64,000 nt of DNA from Ostrinia nubilalis (taxonomy: Eukaryota > Arthropoda > Insecta > Lepidoptera > Crambidae): assembly GCF_963855985.1 (NCBI RefSeq), contig NC_087116.1, forward strand, positions 6,349,001 to 6,413,000, in the 5' to 3' direction. Of this stretch, positions 52,701 through 59,413 are shown in pieces (position 1 is the stretch's first letter; the number at the start of each line of letters is the position of its first letter). The position numbers were made by a program, and so were the translations under genes. The notes under the pieces were generated by a model. The model was not told the origin of the DNA, did not search any database, and saw only the letters and a list, made by a program, of their open reading frames with translations.

Positions 52701-53595
52701 TTTTGGGTTCTTCTAAAATACAATACAAATACTAAAATTGTTGCAATAACTATTTAAAAGTAACCAATTATCGTATAAAATACAATATAAATTCTAAAAT
52801 CATTACACTAGGTTCACAGCGCCGACTCGTTGACGACGACGTTCTATCAGGTGAAGATGGAAAGCGCCTGGGTGCAATGCAATCAGGGCAAGACCTGTTG
52901 TTATGGAAATCTTTGGACGTTTTCCAAAGATCTTTCAGCTAAAATGAACCTTTTAAACATAAGTCTATGGTCCTATAAACGCCGTAGACTGTGTCACAAT
53001 ACTTACTACAGAAATGTACTGCTGTGGCCTCTTTCAGAGGTTGACATCGGACGCCGCGTAAGTAGTGTTTAATAGGAGACCGTAGCCTCAGTGACTCTGT
53101 TAGGGAAATTTTTTGGGAGATCTGTGTTTTGGGCGACTTTGAAGGCTTCCACAGACCAAACGCGGGTCAGAAGCAGTGCGGGTCAGTTGCAGCGCGGCTG
53201 AGGCAAACTGAAAGCAGCGCGGTTTCAAAGCAGTTGCAACGCGGGCGGTTGTCAAAAACTTAAATATTCGAAAACCGCTTTCAACGCGCTGCTACCGCCC
53301 TGCGTCCGGTGTGTCATGCTAATATGGCCGCCATAGTAATACAACAGCGCGGGCCCGCGCTCGCGCCGCTTCTGTCCCGCTCCCGCGCCGCCTCATTTGT
53401 AAATAAATAAATAATTAAAGGGGCATACATTTGTGACTGACCTGGTACCCCCGCTGAAACTGCCCAGTATAGCCGCCATATTGGTCTCAAACTGCGCCGC
53501 CGCCTCCTTTATGAACTCCTCGCTCCACATGTTGACTTCTCCGGACCCTGTGGGTTTATCTGCCTCTTGTTTCTTGGTCATCTCTTGAAGGGCAC
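32349..53595 (-). CDS. PEX19: PEX19, peroxisomal membrane-protein import receptor (5' end missing)
   Basis: Seven exons encode the middle and C-terminus of PEX19, the cytosolic chaperone and shuttle that binds newly made peroxisomal membrane proteins and docks on PEX3. In order they carry the AAAQFETNM and AQTFTKMAEAA helices, the LQNLNTNAENLQ...MSEQDL segment, the conserved MFVPFMQGMMQSLLSKEVLHPSL block, RYPAWL, FETVLELMQK and QDLGQPPAELVGD, and end in CSVM, a farnesylation-type CaaX box as in other PEX19 proteins. About 268 residues are visible. The N-terminal PEX3-binding exon was not found and probably lies beyond 64000, since 54173-63260 is an inserted BEL element. Introns are 8.7 kb, 0.2 kb, 0.6 kb, 7.0 kb, 2.6 kb and 1.3 kb, mostly transposons. 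Confidence 0.93.
32541..32754. repeat. hairpin MITE (CCCATCCTTATCGCTCGCGC family) before PEX19 last exon
   Basis: Full-length copy (TAAAGCCTGGTCCGTGAGCA and its inverse). On the gene strand it ends about 81 bases upstream of the last-exon acceptor. Confidence 0.88.
32755..33005. repeat. inverted pair of AAAATGTCCAAGTCTC arrays
   Basis: About seven copies of a 14-16 bp unit (AAAATGTCCAAGTCTC) at 32755-32850 face about six inverted copies (GACTTGGACATTTTG) at 32905-32985. The transcript would form a long hairpin. Confidence 0.85.
33026..33173. repeat. foldback MITE
   Basis: ACCTCCCGCGACAATCACTT at the left with TTATTGTCGCGGGAGGT at the right. Confidence 0.75.
33235..33445. repeat. non-LTR retrotransposon segment
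   Basis: Contains CCCGCGGGTGTCGTAAGAGG and CCTGCCAAGCGTGGGGATTA, a common lepidopteran non-LTR fragment (related pieces at 26035-26125). No intact frame. Confidence 0.55.
33759..33879 (-). CDS. PEX19: PEX19 exon f
   Basis: Acceptor TTTGTCTCCAG, donor AAG/GTATGT. Encodes YEKQMVLMQKVCTELE, then KRKRFETVLELMQK. The first base completes the Arg codon of exon e. Confidence 0.95.
33985..34135. repeat. dispersed repeat (GCGGGTCCAATGACAGTTTA)
   Basis: Other copies at 44868-45200 (interrupted) and, inverted, at 7985-8120. Ends in GGTGGGAACGAGAGGTGGGA-like sequence. Confidence 0.7.
34140..34832. repeat. GGTCACCCATCC minisatellite, left half
   Basis: Irregular 43-60 bp units all containing CGGTCACCCATCC, most with TATAGTGACC and AAGGTCGCTTGACG. 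Continues at 35811 after a hAT insertion. Open frames within it are repeat artefacts. Confidence 0.92.
35190..35340 (+). pseudogene. hAT transposase C-terminal (dimerisation) fragment
   Basis: Forward frame from 35247 reads LAIPATSTPSERVFSIAG, then LTVTAKRSQL, the signature of the hAT C-terminal dimerisation domain. Upstream catalytic regions are deleted. Confidence 0.88.
35368..35565. repeat. dispersed repeat beginning ACTAGCTTTCCGCCCGCGGC
   Basis: Runs to TTTATTTATATAGAT; ACTAGC start and TATATAGAT end are shared with 46018-46200. SINE- or LINE-tail-like. Confidence 0.65.
35819..36505. repeat. GGTCACCCATCC minisatellite, right half
   Basis: Continuation of 34140-34832. It includes a duplicated 119-bp higher-order unit (35840-36090) and four 44-bp units near 36330-36490. 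It stops about 8 bases from the end of PEX19 exon e. Read on the gene strand, the 44-bp units contain CTGGTGAGGGGC, resembling the real donor CAGGTGAGGAGC. Confidence 0.9.
36513..36664 (-). CDS. PEX19: PEX19 exon e (conserved core)
   Basis: Acceptor CAATTCCAG, donor CAG/GTGAGG. Encodes the best conserved PEX19 block: FVPFMQGMMQSLLSKEVLHP and RYPAWLAEHKG. It runs directly into a minisatellite on its 3' side. Confidence 0.96.
36692..36904. repeat. hairpin MITE (CCCATCCTTATCGCTCGCGC family) before PEX19 exon e
   Basis: Full-length, slightly diverged copy. Its near end lies 28 bases upstream of the exon e acceptor on the gene strand. Confidence 0.88.
36957..37157. repeat. dispersed repeat, split by a 5.6-kb element
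   Basis: Same family as 27225-27460. Its expected last bases (GGCACTGCTAGT) resume at 42773 after the insertion. Confidence 0.75.
37640..37757 (+). repeat. tRNA-derived SINE
   Basis: GTATCGT, a D-arm GTTTGGTGTAGTGGTTGG with A box, an anticodon-like CGGACTACTATTCCG, and a T-arm GCGGGTTCGATTCCCGC with B box, then a non-tRNA tail with a TTTGT-rich end. The acceptor stem has mismatches and a tail continues, so SINE rather than gene. Confidence 0.65.
39431..39529 (-). pseudogene. terminal exon of the P-like element
   Basis: Acceptor TTTTTTTTCAG, then YTARVASQSNLSIGDVFDLD, a DSVFDSKKS end and TAA. AATAAA follows at 39376-39371. Phase does not match exon 41611-41687, so at least one exon is lost between them. 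Confidence 0.6.
39961..41525. mobile_element. hAT-like element (nest level 4)
   Basis: Ends TAGGGCATGCA and TGCATGCCCTA. The 8-bp target CCTGTGGC is at 39953-39960 and 41526-41533. TATTCGAATA-rich subterminal repeats on both sides. No hAT transposase. Confidence 0.9.
40216..41095 (+). pseudogene. Jockey-like reverse-transcriptase relic (nest level 5)
   Basis: Forward frame reads LIPEHQFGFRERHSTTEQV and AAFLDISQAFDKVWHKGL, then after frameshifts WTYGIQLWGTA-type and FLFSRLQRASVRQEYP C-terminal text. A Jockey-clade polymerase with its catalytic YADD region deleted. Confidence 0.85.
41611..41687 (-). pseudogene. THAP-domain first exon of a P-like transposase
   Basis: ATG at 41687-41685; encodes MPSCAVPTCKNATG, then KKVHGIMFYP, then donor GTAAGT. 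CAVPTCKN gives the first two zinc-binding Cys of a THAP domain. The next exon, with Trp and the rest of the zinc site, is missing. Confidence 0.7.
42782..42904. other. end of split repeat and unannotated sequence
   Basis: AGTAACTAC closes the repeat begun at 36957. No other feature. Confidence 0.4.
42905..43380. pseudogene. non-LTR fragment with inverted 5' part
   Basis: 42905-43025 is a tail in reverse orientation. 43030-43370 is a forward RT C-terminal frame (RKRTKVADIARRISKLKWQW, AGHIVRRTDGRWGSKVLE) ending in the forward tail GGACGTCCTGTGGCTGAAAT. The two halves face each other, consistent with a 5' inversion on insertion or two copies. Confidence 0.7.
43657..43782 (-). CDS. PEX19: PEX19 exon d
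   Basis: Acceptor AATTTGCAG, donor CAG/GTGAGT. 42 codons including SQTLQNLNTNAENLQ and MSEQDLANMFSNF, the segment before the conserved core. Confidence 0.92.
43815..44080 (+). pseudogene. non-LTR 3' end
   Basis: Forward RT C-terminal tail (ADGRWGTKVLE, GRRSVGRPSTRW) ending in CTTTCGGCTGAAACGAACGA. 5'-truncated and close to PEX19 exon d (43782). Confidence 0.75.
44094..44240. repeat. foldback MITE (TGAGTTTA family)
   Basis: GTGTGCTTACCGTGAGTTTA at the left and the inverse at the right. Shares GATTGTACAGCGCCTCTAGC with the 8273 and 26535 copies. Confidence 0.75.
44403..44494 (-). CDS. PEX19: PEX19 exon c
   Basis: Acceptor GGACTACAG, donor GAG/GTAAAT. Encodes AAATVLKPAAQAGDSA, then QDPAVQEKIDE. 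Phase matches both neighbours. Confidence 0.88.
44572..44683. repeat. hairpin MITE (CCCATCCTTATCGCTCGCGC family), internally deleted, in PEX19 intron b-c
   Basis: Left half complete to TATTGCTGTCGCG, then only the extreme right end (GCGACCGGACTTTA). It sits in the 224-bp intron, about 77 bases upstream of the exon c acceptor. Confidence 0.85.
44719..44769 (-). CDS. PEX19: PEX19 exon b
   Basis: 51 bases. Acceptor TTTTTGTTACAG, donor G/GTGAGT. Encodes DQITQDQIAQTFTKMA, aligning with the helix before the conserved Glu-Ala-Ala of PEX19. Confidence 0.88.
44868..45200. repeat. dispersed repeat interrupted by a short non-LTR insertion
   Basis: TCTGATTAATTTCGTTGCGG resumes as GTTTAACTTTCCCCCGAGAC after the insertion at 44891-45064. 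Same family as 33985-34135. Confidence 0.8.
44891..45064. mobile_element. short non-LTR insertion with twin-priming inversion
   Basis: Flanked by GGGTCCATTGAC on both sides. The first half (to about 44973) is the tail family in reverse orientation and the second half is in forward orientation, ending in a GATGATGATG tail. Confidence 0.8.
45211..45719. repeat. left 509-bp terminal direct repeat
   Basis: TG...CA ends. No base difference from 52299-52807 was noticed. Confidence 0.85.
46018..46200. repeat. dispersed repeat ACTAGCTGACCCGGCGAACT
   Basis: Runs to TTTATATATATAGAT. Tail shared with 35368-35565; SINE- or LINE-tail-like. Confidence 0.65.
46757..46861 (+). pseudogene. THAP-like first-exon relic
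   Basis: ATG at 46757; KRKKYCAAFGC, then an in-frame TAA, NSKRNLPDLSF and, after a one-base frame change in the FFRFPKDAE block, donor GTATGT. Pattern Cys-x3-Cys (with Gly) and FPKD fits the start of a THAP domain. A GC-rich patch lies about 100 bp upstream. Confidence 0.55.
46940..47005 (-). repeat. non-LTR 3' tail fragment
   Basis: TTCGTTCGTTCGTTTCAGCC then GACGTCCACTGCTGGACAAA, in reverse orientation. Confidence 0.7.
47971..48215 (-). CDS. exon-like open frame, function unknown
   Basis: On the minus strand an acceptor-like TTTAAACAG is followed by 81 open codons (GAKYRVFKRAFLIHNGKGE, ITLKANILIATSML, FGACPICHVNRIV) and a good donor, G/GTTAGT. Composition is protein-like, with a CPICH motif. 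No family is recognised and no partner exon was found nearby. It could be a captured host exon, part of an unknown element, or chance. Confidence 0.35.
48330..48380 (-). repeat. tRNA-derived SINE T-arm fragment
   Basis: In reverse, GGCCGTGGGTTCGATTCCCG then CCTTAGGCGGTT. A related end is at 4553-4575. Confidence 0.55.
48381..49103. other. AT-rich, no gene seen
   Basis: No exon or repeat boundary recognised. Confidence 0.45.
49104..49880 (-). repeat. dispersed repeat with 135-bp internal tandem and ACAG microsatellite
   Basis: Begins with the inverse of the CACGCGTACGAAGTCGCGGG end. 49161-49640 is about 3.5 units of 135 bp (each with CGGTTTAGATTTTTTCATAC and AGTTTACTAAGGTACCTGC). (ACAG)n of about 10 units at 49726-49765. 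Confidence 0.8.
49881..50712. other. AT-rich, no gene seen
   Basis: Interior of the 7.6-kb element. No coding or repeat signal. Confidence 0.45.
50713..50976 (+). CDS. open frame of 87 codons, function unknown
   Basis: Open from 50713 to the TAA at 50974 without an internal ATG near its start. Text such as VELEEDELLRVFFFNLGPIE, then LLDDDDNFVRLARLFHRQLT, is acidic and protein-like. AATAAA overlaps its end at 50955. No family recognised; may be a terminal exon or coincidence. Confidence 0.25.
   Translation, partial: SLPEILRTSCGTALSVELEEDELLRVFFFNLGPIEDDRGGAYLLDDDDNFVRLARLFHRQLTGVPGGIRAPSSVAVVLNCEIKYSTK
51320..52165. repeat. complex minisatellite (GGCGCATCTAGCCT / AGTCATAGTC)
   Basis: About ten irregular units combining AAGGCGCATCTAGCCTGATA, AACTGGAGGCGCGTCTAGCC and runs of the hexamer AGTCAT; interrupted near 51660-51740. 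Confidence 0.9.
52299..52807. repeat. right 509-bp terminal direct repeat
   Basis: Same as 45211-45719; followed by CTAG. Confidence 0.85.
52812..53448. other. intron sequence with GC-rich repeat-like patch
   Basis: 53130-53300 has repeated GCAGYGCGGGTC/CAACGCGGG words, resembling a hAT-type MITE, but ends could not be set. No gene. Confidence 0.4.
53449..53595 (-). CDS. PEX19: PEX19 exon a (first visible)
   Basis: Acceptor TTCCTCACAG at 53596; begins mid-codon, then ALQEMTKKQEA, WSEEFIKEAAAQFETNMAAIL and GSFSG. With the donor GGGG/GTACCA (53448) the frame joins exon b correctly (SG-E-DQ). The stronger-looking donor GTCAGT 7 bases downstream (exon end 53442) would shift the frame, unless an unseen microexon exists. 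Confidence 0.8.
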
Positions 53596-53667
53596 CTGTG
53601 AGGAACAGAGAAAGAACATACAGAGAAAGATGAAAAAGAAAATCACGCAATTAATTAGGCTATAGCC

Positions 53668-53848
53668 TAAAACCCGGTCTATGAGCACGTAGAATTTTGT
53701 CCAATGACCCCAAACTACCCATCCTTATAGTTCGCGCGTAATTATATTGCTGTCGCGACTGTGCGACGGACGCCCGCAGTGAGTGTGCGAGCGCGACAGC
53801 AACATAATTACGCGCGAGCGATAAGGATGGGTGGGTAGCTTGGGGGGT
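53668..53848. repeat. hairpin MITE (CCCATCCTTATCGCTCGCGC family) before PEX19 exon a
   Basis: Left outer arm and stem complete; right outer arm truncated after GTAGCTTGGGG. Its near end is about 72 bases upstream of the exon a acceptor on the gene strand. Confidence 0.85.
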
Positions 53849-54172
53849 TCTATATTGGCTCACATAAAATTCTAAATCCTATTCTTTGTCTTACTACCGA
53901 TTTGTGTTCATAATAATCTCTCTTCATAATTTTATTTTTCATACTTTTTTATTCATACATTTTTATTACTACCATCGGAGCTCATAACAGTTAGTAATCA
54001 TAATTTTTTTATCAATACTGTTACTACCAAGAACCATTTAAAATACATAATTTTTATTTTCAGATTTTTTTTATTCATAACATTCATTGATCATATTGTT
54101 TAAATTAATAATTTTGTTACTAAGAACATACTTCAACTCATAATGTTGTTGTTCAGAATAATTTACTTTATA
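53849..54172. other. AT-rich, no gene seen
   Basis: Repeated TTCATAAT / TTACTAC words, low complexity. Precedes the BEL target site. Confidence 0.45.
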
Positions 54173-54177
54173 ACAGA

Positions 54178-54378
54178 TGTTTAATACCTCCATGCTCAGC
54201 ATACTGGCTGATTCGATAAATTTTTATAAAAAAAAGAAAAAAAGGAAAATAAGCTGTCAATTGTTTTCACTCTCTCGCAGCTCGCTTTTGTCTGTAACAC
54301 AATACAATTTTTCTGCGTCGTATCAAATCAAATATTATCATCGTCGTTTTCTTAGACCTACTGGTCAAACGTACTCCA
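54178..54378 (+). repeat. 5' LTR of the BEL/Pao element
   Basis: TGTTTAATACC...GTACTCCA, 201 bp; identical by eye to 63055-63255. Confidence 0.93.
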
Positions 54379-54386
54379 TATTTTTG

Positions 54387-54404
54387 TGGTCATTTCGAGC
54401 ACGA
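54387..54404 (+). promoter_or_regulatory. probable primer-binding site
   Basis: TGGTCATTTCGAGCACG, eight bases after the LTR, begins with TGG as expected for pairing with a tRNA 3' CCA end. The tRNA was not identified. Confidence 0.55.
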
Positions 54405-54510
54405 ATAGCTCTTTGGATTCTACAGTCAATAAAAAACGCTCATCGAAAACTCTAAAATTTCCAGGTAGCACTTTTTAGCACGCAATTTTTAATTTCGTAA
54501 GTCGAAAATT

Positions 54511-54836
54511 CAAACTTTATTGTATTACTTTTACGTTATTTAAACGTTGACTCAAGCAAACACAGTTTTACTTGTCAATTATATCGTAAAATCGTAATAA
54601 AAACTCGTCATTTCACACTAATTTTCATCGTTGAAAACTTGAACATTATGTCGTATTGGCAATATTCATGATCAATTCAATCTTTATTGTTTTACTTTTA
54701 CGTTATTTAAACGTTGACTCAAGCAAACACAGTTTTACTTGTCAATTATATCGTAAAATCGTAATAATAACTCGTCATTTCACACTCATTTCCATCGTTG
54801 ATAACTTAACATTTTGTCGTATTAGCAATATCCAAA
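54511..54836 (+). repeat. tandem duplication in the BEL leader
   Basis: Two diverged copies of about 160 bp (54511-54665 and 54677-54836) sharing TTACGTTATTTAAACGTTGA. The second runs up to the gag ATG. Confidence 0.8.
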
Positions 54837-55868
54837 ATGGATGATGATTCAAAGTTAACTTTACTGAATACTCGTCGGGAGTATGTATTTCGTGAGATTC
54901 AAATATTGTACGATTTATCTCAACATATTACCACAGACAGGAGCAAACTTGCGATATTTAAAAGTCGTTTCAAGCGCATAGATGCTATTCGAACTGAATT
55001 TGTCGAAGTTACAGACGAAATAAACCGGTTAATTTTAACAATTAATCCATACACACAAATTGATTACAAGAAGGTAGAATCATTTGATTTGTTGTATTAT
55101 TCCGTTGTTTCGGTGGCTGACGAGGTGTTGCCGTCGTTAGTGTCAAATTCTGCCGCGGCTGTGAGTAAGGTCAGTGACCTCGCGTCACCAAAACAATGTC
55201 CTCAGGTTCGTTTGCCAAAAATCGACCTACCAAAATTCGATGGCAATCTTGAGTTATGGCGAACATTTTATGACACATATCTTTCTTTAATTCATGAAAA
55301 CGCAAACCTCAGTACTATTGAGAAATATCATTATTTGCTTTCTTGTCTCACTGGATCTGCATTGTCAACGGTTAAAAGCATACCAGTAATTGCTGATAAT
55401 TATGAAATTGTCTTCAATGCATTGATTGAAAGATATGATAACAAAAGAATTTTAGCTGTCAATTACTTGGAAAAAATATTTAATTTCACACCATTGAAAA
55501 CAAATAGTTTCAGTGAATTGCAAAAGTTAACTAACTTGCTAGTAGAGTCTGTTAATGCTTTAAAAGCAATGAAAATTTCAAATTTGGGTGAATTTATTTT
55601 ATTCTATCTTGCATCCAAGAAATTAGATTCTCAAACCCGTGAGCGTTTTGAGAGTGAGAACTTTAAGGTTGGAAATATAGTACCTGAGTTTGAAGACTTA
55701 AAAACTTTTTTGTTAAATTACATCAAAATTTTAGAAGCCTGCGGTCGTTCTACCAAAACAAACAATTTCCAAAACTCAAATTCTAAGCAGGGCCAGGGTG
55801 CAAAACCTAAAACAAATTATAATCAAAAATCTTCTTCTTTTCCTATTGAGTCGGGATTGTGTTCAGAG
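54837..55868 (+). CDS. BEL/Pao gag, interrupted by hAT
   Basis: Starts at the ATG right after the leader. 344 residues, with the Pao gag core (VRLPKIDLPKFDGNLELWRT, YHYLLSCLTGSAL, ALIERYDNKR) of the retrotransposon gag family DUF1759. At 55868 the frame meets the hAT-like element, whose first codon is a stop. The matching frame resumes after 59413. Structural protein of the particle. Confidence 0.9.
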
Positions 55869-56125
55869 TAGAGGTGGGCGCCACGCCGGCGCGCCGCCGC
55901 CGCCGCGAATTTTTTCACGCCGCCGCCGCCGACGACCAGCTGTCGGCGCGCCGATATTGATACTGTACAAACTATTTGAAATTTATTCCTCTCCTATACT
56001 GTACTAATTTGTGTTTCAAACGCAGAAGAACTATTTTTTTATTGAGTTGAGCGGCTATTCTAGTTCAATAAAGTCCCAGTATCACTGCGACAGGTACCGA
56101 TATATTGTGATCGCCGCTATTTTCC

Positions 56126-56930
56126 TTACAGTTCGCCTCCGAGTCCTGCATCCATTAGGAATTGCAGTATCTTTTGGGGGGCGATATGTTTTACATCTTG
56201 TGGGCTTAGGATGTGTTTGCCCAGGTGTAAGCTCCGCTTGCGCATCAAAGGTCCGCAGTCCGTGAGAATGTGTAGTGGCGTTTCATCTGCCTCTTGGCAC
56301 ATCCTGCACGTTCTTGATTCGGACAGTCCCATAGTGGACAAGTGCTTGTTTAAGCTGCTGTGTCCAGTGAAGGCTCGAACTAAGACGCCTATGATCTGCT
56401 TAGAGCATTTTTGGTCATAGGCTTTTATAAGAGCTTTGGAATGAGTTAATCCTAGCGTGTCTGACCATGCCTTAAAGGATTTGTTTAGATAGATGTTCTC
56501 CAGGGTCATTTTGGGAATGCCACAAAAGGGTTCTGGACCATATTGTGTTCCCTCCGCTCCCGCTCTGGTCAGTTCGTCGGCATTTTCATTGTCCACGATT
56601 CCCGCGTGACCTGGAACCCATCTCAGCGTTACTCTGTTACGTTTTCCTAGGGTATTCAGTCGACTCATGCAGTTTTCTACCAATTTTGAGGTGATTAAGT
56701 TGGAGTTTAAGGCCATCAGCGCGGCCTGACTGATTTAGTATAAATTATGTGGTTGGCATAATTTTTTCGCAGGTTAGCTTCCGCACATTCAATAATGGCG
56801 TAGACTTCTGAAAGATAGAGGCAAATTTACCCAGGCTTTTAGATAGCCTAAGCTTCGGCTGCTCTCCATACACGCCAAAGCCTACGTTAGGGCCCATTTT
56901 TGACCCATCAGTAAACCATATAACAGAAGA
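56126..56930 (-). pseudogene. non-LTR RNase H and C-terminal relic
   Basis: In reverse, a 196-residue frame with VTLRWVPGHAGIVDNENADE (the RNase H His/Asp end), then TGHSSLNKHL and CRMCQEADETPLHIL. Upstream (56717-56930) the RNase H start is degraded. Same family as the relic at 4750-6230. Confidence 0.85.
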
Positions 56931-56999
56931 ACTAACTATAATATTTATTCTTTAATGCCATATAAATTGGTACACAAGGCGAACTTATTGCCGTTGATA

Positions 57000-57500
57000 T
57001 AATATAGTTAGTATTAAGTTATTCAATCAATATTGAATAACTTAATACTAACTATATTAACAGTTAATCAAGTACATTATTCAAGTTACTGCTTGGTCTA
57101 GTAAATAATTGATCGCGAGAGGCGCCGGTCTCTCTTTCTGTCAAGAAAAAAATCCCCGCCTTTGTCTGGCAGATAACCCACACTATTAGACTATACTTTA
57201 AGCGAATCCCTCACACAGAGATTGGCAAATATGTCTCGGAATGCAAATGGGAACCACAACCTCTGGAAGGCAACAAAGTACCTCCCTCAAAGTGTTCTCC
57301 GCTTATTAGGTCCAGTAATACATGAGTGCGAACTGACAAGAAAAATCTCAGACCTTTGCTACATGACAAGCCGGTTTATTTAAACCCATTGACACGGATA
57401 ATCCAAAAAATCTACAATTCAATCAAAAAAATAAGATCAAGCATTGGAGTTGATCCGAGACTTGCAGCTATGCCTGCCTTTGATTCCTACTGATGATGAT
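57000..57500 (+). pseudogene. degraded non-LTR segment
   Basis: Forward fragments such as NHNLWKATKYLP resemble the region between endonuclease and RT of Jockey-like ORF2. Stops are frequent. Near 57000-57060 is an AT palindrome centred on CAATATTGAATA. Confidence 0.4.
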
Positions 57501-57959
57501 GATTCATCCTACCAATTTCGGTCATGGTGACCACTTCGACTTAGCTGTCTTAGCGGCGCTGTTGCGCCCGAAGATGGCTTACATAGCCGATCTTCGCGGC
57601 AAACTCCTCGCACATTGAGAGTAATTACCCGCCGCCAACTTAATTATAGTGAATGGCGGCAGATGGACGGGATTTACATGATCGCGTTTTGCGTCGAGTT
57701 CAGTTGGTTCAGTTGTGCGCTACTCGTTGAATTCGCGGACTCGCCTCTACACAACACAATCTCCCGCCATTCTAGGTGCTGTGCTGCCAAACCTTCCCAT
57801 TGTGATTTGAGAGGGCTCATTTTGCATCTTTTCGTATGCTGTTTCTGGATATCTTTGTACTTGACTATCTGAGGAGTTGACCGCCATGTTTCCGCTTACC
57901 TTCCTCAAGTTCAAAGTAGAAGATTGATTCCTACTACGCTAATTGAGGACGAAAGACGC

Positions 57960-58195
57960 AGGAGGACAAAGTGACTGACATAGCCCACAGAATCGCTAAA
58001 ATCAAGTGGCAGTGGGCGGGGCATATATATCTCTTAGAGCTGATGGCCGCTGGGGCAGTAAAGTTTTTGAGTGGCGACCACGAGCCGGAAGACGTAGCGT
58101 GGGCAGGCCTCCCACTAGGTGGACTGACGATTTGGGCAAGGTCGCAGGAAGTGCCTGGATGCGAGCGGTGCAGGACGTCTTTCGGCTGAAACGAA
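57960..58195 (+). pseudogene. non-LTR 3' end
   Basis: Forward tail with VTDIAHRIAKIKWQWAG, DGRWGSKVFEWRPRAGRRSV and CTTTCGGCTGAAACGAAAGA. Confidence 0.75.
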
Positions 58196-58559
58196 AGAAC
58201 TAACACTAAGAGAGATGCTAAGCTAAAGAAATAGCCAAAATGGACTCTCGTAAAGCACTTGCATTTGATCTGATCACCATGAAGTCCATGGTCTTGACAA
58301 TGACCACACTGAGTGAGAAGAACCTCGCAAGTCTCTTAACTTTGGAAATGATCCATAAGGCTGGCAAGTCGCCTAACGAATTCTCTTATCGCTCAATTAA
58401 TCTGACATTTGTATTGTTAAAATTATGGAAAAGGATCATTCTTGCTCGTTTATTCCCTTGCCTAAGTATGACCCATGTAATATAGTATACCCGACCATAA
58501 ATTTTGGCAGAAACCATACCAACCATAATCAGTACAATGTTTGGAAAAGAAAGAATCCT

Positions 58560-59260
58560 GTACGTCTGCTTTCGCTGCGGTTTCAGCTGGGTTTATCATA
58601 AAGGACTACTCTATGAAATTAAAACGTACCTTCTAGCACACTTCTAATACCTGCTGATGGATTCTTATCTCAGTGACAGACAGATTTAATTCAAACTCGG
58701 TGATTAAATCTTCTCTTTTTAGCTGCAGAGCTGGAGTACCTCAGGACTCTGTACTTGGTCCGATACTCTATAACATCTACTAGTAAAGTAGCCCAGACAC
58801 CAGAAAGCTGCGGCATTCCTCAAATGTAACTATGATCTTAAAGTGACTAGACTGTTGCAATGTCAGCTGCTTGGCTGACCAAGTGGCGCATGTAATTTAA
58901 GCCCCGAAGTCTCACCATATCCAATCTAGACCTCGACACATTGCTGCAATCAACCTGCATTAAAATTCTGGACCGTAGGATGACATGGAAAGATCATAAA
59001 TATAAATAAAACAGAACTGAATATAATATTCCACCGACAGTCAGCTAATCCAACATTAACTATGTGCCTCCAAAGAGCTCAAAAATACATGTTAAGGGTA
59101 CTTTTATCGGCACATTGGTACGCTCTTAGGAAATACACGAGAACCTGATCTCAGCCAAACCCGATATCCAAATATCAAAGTATCTATGATCAAGAGAGCT
59201 AATTTACTAGGGTAAACCACTGCTTTAGTGGCTCAAACCCCAACCAACTGCAAATCACCT
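58560..59260 (+). pseudogene. decayed Jockey-like reverse transcriptase
   Basis: Fragments in order: GLLYEIK, SAGVPQDSVLGPILYNI, VKILDRRMTWKDH-like and LQRAQKYMLRVL. YADD region lost; many frameshifts. Confidence 0.7.
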
Positions 59261-59413
59261 GATTAGTCTTGACGACAGATACTAAAAAAGCAGATTTAAA
59301 AAAAAACCTAATGAACAAAGGTCAAACAAGGTCACGCCGCCGACGCCGCCGCCGCCGAGGTCAAAAAGTCGGCGCGCCGCCGCCGGCCAATTTTATATCG
59401 GCGCCCACCTCTA

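Larger units (their letters stand above)
45211..52807. mobile_element. 7.6-kb LTR-type element without gag-pol
   Basis: Identical-looking 509-bp direct repeats (45211-45719 and 52299-52807) start TGAAATGAAACACTC and end AAATCATTACA, flanked by CTAG on both outer sides. The 6.6-kb interior lacks any gag or pol frame, a clear primer-binding site and a polypurine tract. It holds other repeats, a minisatellite and three coding-like islands. A LARD-like non-autonomous element is one reading; a duplicated segment or assembly effect is another. Confidence 0.65.
55869..59413. mobile_element. hAT-like element with GC-rich ends, inserted in BEL gag-pol
   Basis: Ends TAGAGGTGGGCGCC and GGCGCCCACCTCTA. 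8-bp target GTTCAGAG at 55861-55868 and 59414-59421. GCC-rich subterminal sequence, including GTCGGCGCGCCG, is shared with 34833-35810. The interior carries three non-LTR relics and no hAT transposase. Confidence 0.93.

Noticed and set aside
52830..53072. 80-codon frame as a gene
   Set aside because: No homology signal, no splice or promoter support, and length is expected by chance in this local composition.
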